A DNA stretch of 64,000 nucleotides from positions 248,001 to 312,000 of the forward strand of contig CAWGNN010000011.1 in NCBI GenBank assembly GCA_963824105.1, in the 5' to 3' direction. This document shows, piece by piece, positions 57,352 through 64,000 of this stretch (positions within the stretch are counted from its first letter, which is position 1; every line of letters begins with the position of its first letter). Both the position numbers and the translations under genes were made by a program. Origin of the DNA: CAWDVB01 sp963824105. Lineage in GTDB: Bacteria; Actinomycetota; Actinomycetes; Propionibacteriales; Nocardioidaceae. Below the pieces are notes generated by a model. The model made no database searches and was not told the origin of the DNA. It saw only the letters and a program-made list of their open reading frames with translations.

Positions 57352-58418
57352 CGACGCTCCAGGGGCCCGTCCTGGTGGTCGGGGCAGGGCTGCTGGGCAC
57401 CTCGATCGGCCTCGCTCTGCGGGCTCGGGAGATCGAGGTGCACCTGGACGACGTGAACCCCGAGAACGTGCGGACGGCGAGCGCGCTCGGGGCGGGCGTG
57501 TCGTGGCCCGACCAGACGCCGCCGCAGCTCATCGTCATCGCCGTGCCCCCGGACAACCTCGCCAACGCGATCGTGCGGGCCCTGACGACGACCACGGCAA
57601 CCGTCACCGATGTTGGCAGCGTGAAGGCGCTGCCCTTGGCCCAGGTGAAGTCGCGCGTCGACTCGGCAGATCTGGCCCGATACGTCGGCAGCCACCCGCT
57701 CGCGGGGTCGGAGCGGTCCGGACCGCTGGCCGCGTCCGCCGGGCTCTTCGAGGGGCGTCCGTGGGCGGTGGCCCCCCACGAGACGAGCTCCGAGGAGTCC
57801 ATCGAGCTGGTCGAGGCACTGGTTGCGCTGTGCCGGGCCACGGCGTACCGGTTCACCCCGCAGGAGCATGACCAGGCTGTGGCCCGGACCTCGCATCTGC
57901 CCCACGTCCTGGCCTCCCTTGTCGCCGGCCGGATCGTCGGCGCGCCGAGGGGACACCTGGCGCTCTCCGGGCAAGGGGTCCGCGACGTGACCCGGGTGGC
58001 CGCCGGAGATCCGGGCCTGTGGTCACAGATCCTGAGCAGCAACGCGGCAGCCCTGGCGGCGCTGCTGCGGGAGGCCGCAGCCGACCTGGGACGTTTCGTG
58101 GAGTCACTGGAGTCCACCGACTCCACCGAGCTCCAGTCGCTGCTGGCCCAGGGCGTGGCCGGGACCGCGGCCATCCCCGGCAAGCACGGGGGTCCGGCCG
58201 GGACAGAGGTCGGCGTCTTCGTCGCGGTGCCCGACCACCCGGGCGAGCTCGCTCGCCTGCTCTCCGACGTGGGGGAGATCGGCGTCAACATCGAGGACCT
58301 GCGGATCGATCACGACCCGGGCCGAGCCGTCGGTCTCGTGGAGCTGAGAGTCGCGCAGGATGTAGCCGCGAAGCTGCAGGCGGAGCTCGCCGGACGGGGA
58401 TGGAGCACGCACGGATGA
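57348..58418 (+). CDS. tyrA: Prephenate dehydrogenase with ACT domain
   Basis: Converts prephenate to 4-hydroxyphenylpyruvate; 356 aa from GTG 57348. N-terminal Rossmann VLVVGAGLLGTSIGLALRAREIEV, VTDVGSVKALPL, HPLAGSERSGP, then the helical catalytic domain (DQAVARTSHLPHVLASLVAGRI). C-terminal ACT domain (GVFVAVPDHPGELARLLSDVGEIGVNIEDLRIDH) probably senses tyrosine. Its stop overlaps the cmk ATG. Confidence 0.95.
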   Translation: MTTLQGPVLVVGAGLLGTSIGLALRAREIEVHLDDVNPENVRTASALGAGVSWPDQTPPQLIVIAVPPDNLANAIVRALTTTTATVTDVGSVKALPLAQVKSRVDSADLARYVGSHPLAGSERSGPLAASAGLFEGRPWAVAPHETSSEESIELVEALVALCRATAYRFTPQEHDQAVARTSHLPHVLASLVAGRIVGAPRGHLALSGQGVRDVTRVAAGDPGLWSQILSSNAAALAALLREAAADLGRFVESLESTDSTELQSLLAQGVAGTAAIPGKHGGPAGTEVGVFVAVPDHPGELARLLSDVGEIGVNIEDLRIDHDPGRAVGLVELRVAQDVAAKLQAELAGRGWSTHG

Positions 58419-59110
58419 ACTACGACGTAGAGAACATGGTCATCGCGATCGACGGGACGTCGGGGTCCGGGAAGTCCAGCACCTCCCGCGGGGTCGCCGA
58501 GACCCTGGCCCTGCGCTACCTGGACACCGGAGCGATGTTCCGGGCGATGACCTGGTGGATGGTGGAGCACGGCGTCGACGTCCACGACGCCACCGCGGTG
58601 GCAGCCCGGTGCGGCGAGCCCACCCTCGTGTCGGGCACCGATCCCGAGCTCCCGACCATCGAGGTGGACGGCACGGACGTCGCCGCGGCGATCCGTTCCC
58701 TTCCGGTCACCCAGGCCGTCAGCCACGTCAGCGTCGTTCCCGAGGTCCGCACACGTCTGCTGGCGATGCAGCGCGACATCATCGACGGCGGGGGGATCGT
58801 CGTCGAGGGCCGCGACATCGGCACGGTGGTCTGGCCGCAGGCCGAGGTGAAGGTCTTCCTGACGGCGGACGCCGAGGCGAGGGCGGAGCGACGCGTGGCC
58901 GAGCACGACCATCTCGGGGACACCGGCAGCGCACAGGCGGACCTGTTGACCCGGGACCGGATCGACTCCGGCCGAGCCACCGCACCGTTGGCCAAGGCCG
59001 AGGATGCGGTCCACATCGACACCACCGACCTTTCGCTGGACGAGGTCATCGGCATGGTCGTGGAGCTGGCTGACGAGGTCGAGCGGGCGGAGCCGGGCGG
59101 CGGGATCTAG
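58415..59110 (+). CDS. cmk: Cytidylate kinase
   Basis: 231 aa; P-loop VIAIDGTSGSGKSSTSRGVAETLALRYLDTGAMFRAMT and GGIVVEGRDIGTVVWP are the CMP kinase signatures. ATG 58415 in ATGA with tyrA; an alternative ATG at 58400 is also in frame. Makes CDP/dCDP. GTG of plsC overlaps by one base. Confidence 0.95.
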   Translation: MNYDVENMVIAIDGTSGSGKSSTSRGVAETLALRYLDTGAMFRAMTWWMVEHGVDVHDATAVAARCGEPTLVSGTDPELPTIEVDGTDVAAAIRSLPVTQAVSHVSVVPEVRTRLLAMQRDIIDGGGIVVEGRDIGTVVWPQAEVKVFLTADAEARAERRVAEHDHLGDTGSAQADLLTRDRIDSGRATAPLAKAEDAVHIDTTDLSLDEVIGMVVELADEVERAEPGGGI

Positions 59111-59820
59111 TGGAGCACCGGGACCTCCTCGGGGCCCGTCAGCAGTCGCTCCGGCCCGTGCCGGTGTATGTCGCGCTGCGGCGCCCGGTGAACGTGGCCC
59201 TCCGGCGGCGCTGGGAGATCCATGTCTACGGCGAGGATCACGTCCCCAGGTCCGGCCCGGTCATCCTTGCTCCCAATCACACCGGCTTCATCGACGGGCC
59301 GCTGCTCTCTGTCGTCGGGCCCCGACGCGTCTTCTCCCTTGCCAAGCAGGAGGTGTTCACCGGGGGCTTCGGCCTCCTGGCCCGCCTCTGCGGCCAGATC
59401 TCCGTCGATCGGCGCCAGCCCGATCCCGGGTCGTTCCGGCGCCTGGTCGCCCGGCTTCTGGCGGGGGACGCCGTGGCAGTCTTTCCCGAGGGAACCAGGG
59501 GAGCGGGGGAGTTCGAGCGGTTGAAGGCGGGGGCCGCCTACCTGGCCCTGGTGACCGGTGCTCCCGTCGTCCCAGTCGCCTTCTTCGGGACCCGGTTGCC
59601 CGGGGCGCCCAATCACTCGGTGCCCCCGCCCGGGTCCCGATTCGACGTGGTCTACGGGTCTGCTGTGTACTTTGACCAGCAGCCCTGGCCTCGCCGCCGT
59701 GACCTGGTCGAAAACGCCCACGAGCGACTCGCCGGTCACCTGCGTCAACACCTGCACGAGGCGCAGGCGCTGACCGGCGGCACCTTCCCAGGGCCGCTCC
59801 CTGATCCCGAGGAAGACTGA
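59110..59820 (+). CDS. plsC: 1-acyl-sn-glycerol-3-phosphate acyltransferase
   Basis: 236 aa. The HX4D motif is NHTGFIDGP; FPEGTRGAGEFERLKAGAAYLAL is the second (phosphate-binding) motif. Makes phosphatidic acid or a related acylglycerol. Usual between cmk and der in actinobacteria. GTG start. Confidence 0.92.
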   Translation: MEHRDLLGARQQSLRPVPVYVALRRPVNVALRRRWEIHVYGEDHVPRSGPVILAPNHTGFIDGPLLSVVGPRRVFSLAKQEVFTGGFGLLARLCGQISVDRRQPDPGSFRRLVARLLAGDAVAVFPEGTRGAGEFERLKAGAAYLALVTGAPVVPVAFFGTRLPGAPNHSVPPPGSRFDVVYGSAVYFDQQPWPRRRDLVENAHERLAGHLRQHLHEAQALTGGTFPGPLPDPEED

Positions 59821-61154
59821 TGCATCCCGACACCCCGGTCGCTGTCCCGGTTCTTGCCGTCGTCGGCAGACCCAACGTGGGCAAGTCCACGTTGGTGAAC
59901 CGGATCATCGGCCGCCGTGAGGCGGTTGTGGAGGACATCCCCGGCGTGACCCGCGACCGTGTCTCCTACGACGCCACCTGGAACGGGCGGGCCTTCACCG
60001 TGGTGGACACCGGCGGCTGGGATCCCGACGCTCGTGGGCTCGCCGAGCGGATCGCCGCGCAGGCGCAGATCGCGGTGAAGTTCGCCGACGCAGTGCTCTT
60101 CGTCGTCGACGCGACGGTCGGCGTCACGGACGTCGATGAGGCCGTGGTACGCATCCTCCGTGCATCGGGCAAGCCGGTCGTCCTGGCTGCGAACAAGGTC
60201 GACGACATGGCCCGGGAGGCCGAGACCTACCCGCTGTGGAACCTTGGACTGGGGGAGCCGTTCCCGGTGTCGGCGATCCACGGCCGTGGCTCCGGTGACC
60301 TCCTCGACGCCTGTCTGAAGGCCCTGCCGGAGACTCCCCAGGAGTCCTTCGAAGAGCCCGGCGGTCCCCGTCGCGTGGCGATCGTCGGCAAGCCGAACGT
60401 GGGCAAGTCCTCGCTCCTCAACAAGCTGGCCAAGGAGGACCGGGTCGTGGTCGACGACGTTGCCGGCACCACCGTGGACCCGGTCGACGAGCTGATCGAT
60501 CTGGGCGGCCGGACCTGGCGGTTCATCGACACAGCCGGCATCCGCAAGCGGGTCAAGGAGGCGTCGGGCCACGAGTACTACGCCAGCTTGCGCACCCACG
60601 GCGCGATCGAGCGTGCCGAGGTCTGCGTGATGGTCGTCGACGCATCGCTTCCATTGTCGGAGCAGGACCAGCGGATCATCACGTCGATCGCGGAGACGGG
60701 TCGAGCCCTGGTGGTCGCCTACAACAAGTGGGACCTTGTCGACGAGGAGCGCCGCTACTACCTCAAGCGGGAGGTCGAGCGAGATCTGGTCCGTGTCCAG
60801 TGGGCCCCTCGGGTCAACATCACCGCGCTCACCGGGTGGCACGTGGACCGCCTGGTCCCAGCCCTGGATGCCGCCCTGGAAGGCTGGGAGACACGCATCT
60901 CCACCGGGCAGCTGAACACCTTCCTGGGCAGGCTGGTCGCCGAGCACCCGCACCCGGTGCGCAGCGGCAAGCAGCCGAAGATCCTGTTCGCGACCCAGCC
61001 GTCCACCGCACCTCCGACGTTCGTGCTGTTCACCTCCGGCAAGCTCGAGGACGGATACCTGAGGTATATCGAGCGGCGGCTCCGGGAGGAGTTCGGTTTC
61101 GTCGGCACCCCGATCCACATCCAGCAGCGGCCCCGCAAGAAGGAACGCAGGTAG
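59820..61154 (+). CDS. der: Ribosome-associated GTPase Der (EngA)
   Basis: Double-GTPase needed for 50S assembly; 444 aa. Two G domains: VVGRPNVGKSTLVNRI (near 17-32) with DTGGW and NKVD, and IVGKPNVGKSSLLNKL (near 186-201) with DTAGIRKR and NKWD. A C-terminal KH-like domain (KQPKILFATQPSTAPPTFVLFTSG) ends with a basic tail. Last gene of the scpAB-der block. Confidence 0.97.
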   Translation: MHPDTPVAVPVLAVVGRPNVGKSTLVNRIIGRREAVVEDIPGVTRDRVSYDATWNGRAFTVVDTGGWDPDARGLAERIAAQAQIAVKFADAVLFVVDATVGVTDVDEAVVRILRASGKPVVLAANKVDDMAREAETYPLWNLGLGEPFPVSAIHGRGSGDLLDACLKALPETPQESFEEPGGPRRVAIVGKPNVGKSSLLNKLAKEDRVVVDDVAGTTVDPVDELIDLGGRTWRFIDTAGIRKRVKEASGHEYYASLRTHGAIERAEVCVMVVDASLPLSEQDQRIITSIAETGRALVVAYNKWDLVDEERRYYLKREVERDLVRVQWAPRVNITALTGWHVDRLVPALDAALEGWETRISTGQLNTFLGRLVAEHPHPVRSGKQPKILFATQPSTAPPTFVLFTSGKLEDGYLRYIERRLREEFGFVGTPIHIQQRPRKKERR

Positions 61155-61235
61155 AGGGCCGTCGACAGGCCGAACCGATTCCGCGGCGCGCACGCCGCTG
61201 CGGTAAGGTTCACTCCGCTCACCAGGCGTGAGCAT

Positions 61236-61309
<74 letters not shown>

Positions 61310-61312
61310 CCG

Positions 61313-62606
61313 TGTGATGTCTCAGGACATCCCGGACGGTCGAACCTGTGGAGGGGTTCGGCCGTTCTTCATTTCTTGGGCTGGTAGTCCCGTTCTGGGT
61401 CGATGGTCAGTTCGCGGAGGAGTTCGCCGGTGATGGCGTTGACGATGCGGACGTGTAGGTCCTGGATGAGCAGGATGACGTGGGTTCGGGTGTGGGTTCG
61501 GCCGACGCCGATGTGGTGGAGTCTGCCGTTGACGCGGAGCGTGACGGCCCCGGTCTTGTCGATGCGGTCGTGACGGATCCGGTCGTGGGTGTCGGGGTCT
61601 CGGCTGTTGCCTGGTAGTGCTTTGGGCATGGTGTCGAATAGGGCTGCTGGTGTGGCTCGGTGGGGCAGCGAGCGGTGGGGTCGGCGGTGGTTGTACTCGT
61701 CGACGAAGGTGTCCAGGATCGTCTGCAGTTCGTCGATTGTGGATGGTTGGTCGGGTTGGGCGCGGAGCCACTTCTTGAACGTCTGCTGGAATCGCTCGAC
61801 CTTGCCCTGGGTGGCCGGGTGGTTGGGTCTGCCGTTCTTCTGGGTGATGTGGAGGCGGCGGAGCTCGGCCTCGAAGCTGTTGCGTCCGCCTTGGCGTCCG
61901 ATGCCGGCGAGACGGACGGTGAACACCATGCCGTTGTCGGTCAAGGTGGAGGCTGGGATTCCGGCAGTTTTGATCGCTGCCCGGAACTCGGCCAAGACGA
62001 TGGGGGTGGTGACCCGGCGGTGGGCAGTGACCCGGATCGCCATGCGGGTGCAGTCGTCGAGCCAGGTCAGGATCTCGACGTCGGTGCCGTCGGCGAGGCG
62101 GTAGTGGGTGAAGTCGGACTGCCAGGTCTGGTTCGGCATCGTTGCGGCGAAGCGGATGTAGGAGGACTTGGGTTTCTTCTTCGGCGCCGGGGTCACCAGG
62201 CCTGCCTTGACCAGGTGTCGCGCGACTGTGGCTCTGGAGACGATGACCTGGTGGTGTCGCTCGAGGTGCCACCGGATGGTGTCGGGGCCGGCATCGAGTC
62301 CCGCGGTCGAGAGTTGTCGGCGGAGCTTGAGGATCAGCTCGACCGTGGGTGCCGGTGTGGAGTTCGGGGTCGTCTTGGGTCGTCTGGACCTGGGTTCGAA
62401 CGCGGCGTCGCCCTCGGCCTTGTAGCGGGCCAGGAGTTCGTAGAGCCATGACTTGGAGATGCCGTAGGCGGCGGCGACTTCGGCGGCGTCGCGGCCCTCA
62501 GCGACGACAGCGGTGATGACCAGACGGGCTTTCGACATTCACGGAGCATCACCGAGATGTCCGGGATGTCTTGAGACATCGGTCCGGGATGTCCTGAACC
62601 AACACA
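61313..62606 (-). mobile_element. IS481-family insertion sequence, apparently intact
   Basis: 1294 bp bounded by 25-bp imperfect inverted repeats (61313-61337 and 62582-62606) of the form TGTG-N5-TCAGGACATCCCGGAC, typical of IS481. It carries one transposase on the minus strand. Near the right end the block GTCCGGGATGTC(T/C)TGA is duplicated (62559-62574 and 62582-62597), probably transposase-binding sites. Near the left end CGGTCGAACC/GGTTCGGCCG forms a hairpin after the transposase stop. Flanked by a 15-bp direct repeat. Confidence 0.9.
61369..62538 (-). CDS. IS481-family transposase
   Basis: 389 aa DDE transposase. N-terminal helix-turn-helix (DAAEVAAAYGISKSWLYELLARYKAEGDAAFEPRSRRP), DDE triad D142 (WQSDFTHY), D201 (LTDNGMVF) and E248 (GKVERFQQTFKKWL), with RRPHRSLPHRATP downstream. 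No frameshift or stop, so it may be active. Confidence 0.92.
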   Translation of the reverse strand: MSKARLVITAVVAEGRDAAEVAAAYGISKSWLYELLARYKAEGDAAFEPRSRRPKTTPNSTPAPTVELILKLRRQLSTAGLDAGPDTIRWHLERHHQVIVSRATVARHLVKAGLVTPAPKKKPKSSYIRFAATMPNQTWQSDFTHYRLADGTDVEILTWLDDCTRMAIRVTAHRRVTTPIVLAEFRAAIKTAGIPASTLTDNGMVFTVRLAGIGRQGGRNSFEAELRRLHITQKNGRPNHPATQGKVERFQQTFKKWLRAQPDQPSTIDELQTILDTFVDEYNHRRPHRSLPHRATPAALFDTMPKALPGNSRDPDTHDRIRHDRIDKTGAVTLRVNGRLHHIGVGRTHTRTHVILLIQDLHVRIVNAITGELLRELTIDPERDYQPKK

Positions 62607-62621
62607 CTGTCAGCCCGACCG
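62607..62621 (+). repeat. 15-bp target-site duplication, right copy
   Basis: Exact copy of 61298-61312. It is followed at once (62622-62640) by a sequence matching the IS left end (TGTGATGTCTCA-GACATC with one change), the end of an older IS481 copy. Confidence 0.85.
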
Positions 62622-63010
62622 TGTGATGTCTCAAGACATCGGCATAGCCCGGACCTACGTTTCGTAGGTCCGGGCTACTTGTTTGTGGTGGCTGGTCCGG
62701 GTGGTCGGCCGGTGGGCTGGTAGTCGCGGCGGGGGTCGATGATGAGCTCGCGGAGGAGTTCTCCGGTGGCGGCGTGGACGACGCGGACTTCGAGGTCCTG
62801 GACGAGCAGGATGACGTAGGTTCCGGCGTAGGTCCGGCCGACGCCGATGTGGCGCAGTTGGCCGGCCACGCGGAGTGTGACGGTGCCTGCCTTGCTGATC
62901 TTGTCGTGGCGGACCCGGTCGTGGCTGTCGGGGTTGGTGGTGTCGCCGGGGGTGGCTTTGGGGCGTGCGGTGTAGGCGGTGGCGGGGGTCGCTCGGTGGG
63001 GCCGGGTCGG
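62622..63010 (-). mobile_element. Remnant of a second, older IS481-family element
   Basis: The left end starts TGTGATGTCTCAAGACATC at 62622 and continues to the broken transposase below. No right end is found; it is cut at about 63010 where the IS3-family fragment begins. Confidence 0.75.
62645..62685 (+). terminator. Strong hairpin terminator inside the IS481 remnant end
   Basis: TAGCCCGGACCTACG and CGTAGGTCCGGGCTA form a perfect 15-bp stem with a TTT loop (62645-62677), followed by CTTGTTTG. It probably stops transcription entering or leaving the element. Confidence 0.8.
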
Positions 63011-63012
63011 AT
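62675..63012 (-). pseudogene. IS481 transposase C-terminal fragment
   Basis: About 110 residues (PTRPHRATPATAYTARPKATPGDTTNPDSHDRVRHDKI to RRDYQPTGRPP) clearly parallel the C-terminus of the intact transposase (61369-62538), e.g. RVAGQLRHIGVGRTYAGTYVILLVQDLEVRVV. The DDE core is missing. Confidence 0.85.
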
Positions 63013-63224
63013 CGAGCGGGGACAACGCCGCCATGGAGAGCTTCTTCTCCCTGCTGCAGAAGAACGTCCTCGACACCCGCCGCTGGGAAACCCGCGAAGA
63101 ACTCCGCCTGGCGATCGTCACCTGGATCGAAACCAAGTACAACCGCCGCCGACGTCAACGCGCCCTCGGCAAGCTCACCCCGGTCGAGTTTGAGATGATC
63201 TACACGGCCGCACACGCGGCCTGA
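63010..63224 (+). pseudogene. IS3-family transposase (OrfB) C-terminal fragment
   Basis: Residues SSGDNAAMESFFSLLQKNVLDTRRWETREELRLAIVTWIETKYNRRRRQRALGKLTPVEFEM are the end of an IS3-family integrase-type OrfB (the catalytic E is in NAAMESFFS). The upstream part and OrfA are absent; the fragment abuts the IS481 remnant at ~63010. The element end GTGTCAACCAGACCGGGGGCAGT lies at 63241-63263. Confidence 0.88.
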
Positions 63225-63240
63225 TCACTGCACACCCCGA

Positions 63241-63269
63241 GTGTCAACCAGACCGGGGGCAGTCCCCCT
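63241..63269 (+). repeat. Right terminal repeat of the IS3-family remnant
   Basis: GTGTCAACCAGACCGGGGGC followed by AGTCCCCCT resembles the conserved end of IS3-family elements. The matching left end is absent from the window. Confidence 0.55.
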
Positions 63270-63377
63270 ATCCCTGCATCACGTCCACTTGACGATGTCC
63301 CGGGTGCGGGGAAAGGTGTGGCCTGGGGTCGGGCGGGGATCCCGTCCGATCCCATGTGACCGGAATGGGGGAGGGCC

Positions 63378-64000
63378 ATGAAGCATGGAGTGTGGGTGTT
63401 GCGGACCCCTGCGACTCCAGACATGCAGGAGATGCTCGAGTTCGCCGTCGCCGCAGAAGAGTCTGGTTGGGACGGGGTATTCGTCAGCGACTCGATCGCG
63501 TTCCAGAGCACTGACCCATGGGTGACCCTGAGTGCGATCGCCGCCCGAACCGAACGCGTCACCCTGGGCACGTGGATCACCGCACCGGCGCAGCAGCCGC
63601 CATGGCGGCTCGCGCAGGCGCTGGCATCCCTCGACCGACTCTCCGGTGGACGTGTCCTGCTGGGCACCGGACTGGGCGTCGGTGATGACTTCTCGAAGTT
63701 CGGCGACGACCTTTCTCCTGCGGCCCGGGCGCGCAAGTACGACGAATCCCTCGATCTGATGGCCCGCTTCTGGACGGGGCAGCCGGTGACCTTCGACGGC
63801 GAGTTCTACCAGGTCAAGGACGTGACTCTGCCGATCCTGCCGCTGCAGCAGCCGCGCATTCCCGTGGTTGTCGGCGGATGGTGGCCCAACAAGAAGCCCT
63901 TCCACCGGGCTGCGGCGTGGGATGGGCTGATGCCGTACTGGCCTGCGCTGCTCGGCGGGCAGGTCGGTCCCGAGGGGCAGACCTCGACCGGGACGAGCGA
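63378..64000 (+). CDS. LLM-class flavin-dependent oxidoreductase, 3'-truncated by window edge
   Basis: 207 codons open to the right edge. Luciferase-like monooxygenase fold: EMLEFAVAAEESGWDGVFVSDSI, LSAIAARTERVTLGTWITAP, RLAQALASLDRLSGGRVLLGTGLG, KYDESLDLMARFWTGQPVTFDGEFYQV and IPVVVGGWWPNKKPFHRAAAWDG. FMN or F420 as cofactor cannot be decided. ATG behind GGGGGAGGG. Substrate unknown. It begins 109 nt after the IS3 remnant end. Confidence 0.88.
   Translation, partial: MKHGVWVLRTPATPDMQEMLEFAVAAEESGWDGVFVSDSIAFQSTDPWVTLSAIAARTERVTLGTWITAPAQQPPWRLAQALASLDRLSGGRVLLGTGLGVGDDFSKFGDDLSPAARARKYDESLDLMARFWTGQPVTFDGEFYQVKDVTLPILPLQQPRIPVVVGGWWPNKKPFHRAAAWDGLMPYWPALLGGQVGPEGQTSTGTS

Noticed and set aside
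61313..63269. Integrated phage or genomic island at tRNA-Pro
   Set aside because: No integrase or cargo genes; the repeat at the tRNA end is explained as an IS481 target duplication.

Overview
The window is high-GC chromosomal DNA from an actinomycete. The 16S rRNA, the long actinobacterial 23S rRNA, the mix of ATG/GTG/TTG starts, many 4-nt stop/start overlaps, leaderless genes and a gene order close to the infC-pheST-arg-tyrS-tlyA-recN-pyrG-xerD-scpAB-der block known from Mycobacterium tuberculosis all point this way. The 16S sequence looks most like Nocardioidaceae; genus was not determined. Nearly all genes lie on the + strand.

Region by region. 1-7.2 kb: the end of a secreted M4 metallopeptidase, then priA, def, fmt and rsmB. 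7.2-11.6 kb: rpe behind a leaderless promoter with an operator-like palindrome, then an FMN riboswitch and the riboflavin operon ribD-ribE-ribBA-ribH. 11.7-14.8 kb: hisE-hisG, a PH-domain membrane protein, a P-loop kinase (-), an SseB-like protein (+) and a DUF1844 protein (-). 14.85-17.3 kb: a highly structured leader with a clear terminator/antiterminator pair upstream of infC (probable AUC start), rpmI and rplT, then a SpoU-type rRNA methyltransferase. 17.4-21.1 kb: pheS-pheT ended by a 17-bp-stem terminator. 21.1-21.9 kb: a mycothiol-dependent maleylpyruvate isomerase-family gene (-). 22-31.1 kb: a complete arginine operon argC-[ACT-domain gene]-argJ-B-D-F-R-G-H. 31.1-34.1 kb: a 3-methyladenine glycosylase, tyrS and an FMN-dependent alpha-hydroxy-acid oxidase. 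34.1-39.85 kb: one rRNA operon (16S-23S-5S, no tRNA in the spacer) with tandem promoters and processing stems. 39.9-48.4 kb: TPR protein, ssb, HAD phosphatase, small protein, tlyA, nadK, recN, steA, steB. 48.5-53.0 kb: pyrG, NUDIX hydrolase, ald, xerD. 53.2-61.2 kb: parA, a ribbon-helix-helix-like small gene, scpA, scpB, rluB, aroH, tyrA, cmk, plsC, der. 61.2-63.3 kb: tRNA-Pro(GGG) followed by an intact IS481-family element with a 15-bp target duplication, then fused remnants of a second IS481 element and an IS3-family element. 63.4 kb to the end: the start of an LLM-class flavin-dependent oxidoreductase.

The window is mostly conserved housekeeping DNA; the only clearly accessory DNA is the insertion-sequence cluster downstream of tRNA-Pro. 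The most interesting signals are regulatory or small: the infC leader RNA with its AUC start, the ACT-domain protein built into the arginine operon, the RHH-like partner between ParA and ScpA, the palindrome over the rpe promoter, and repeated IS481 capture at one tRNA 3' end. All product names come from reading translated sequence and recalled family features; no database search was run.
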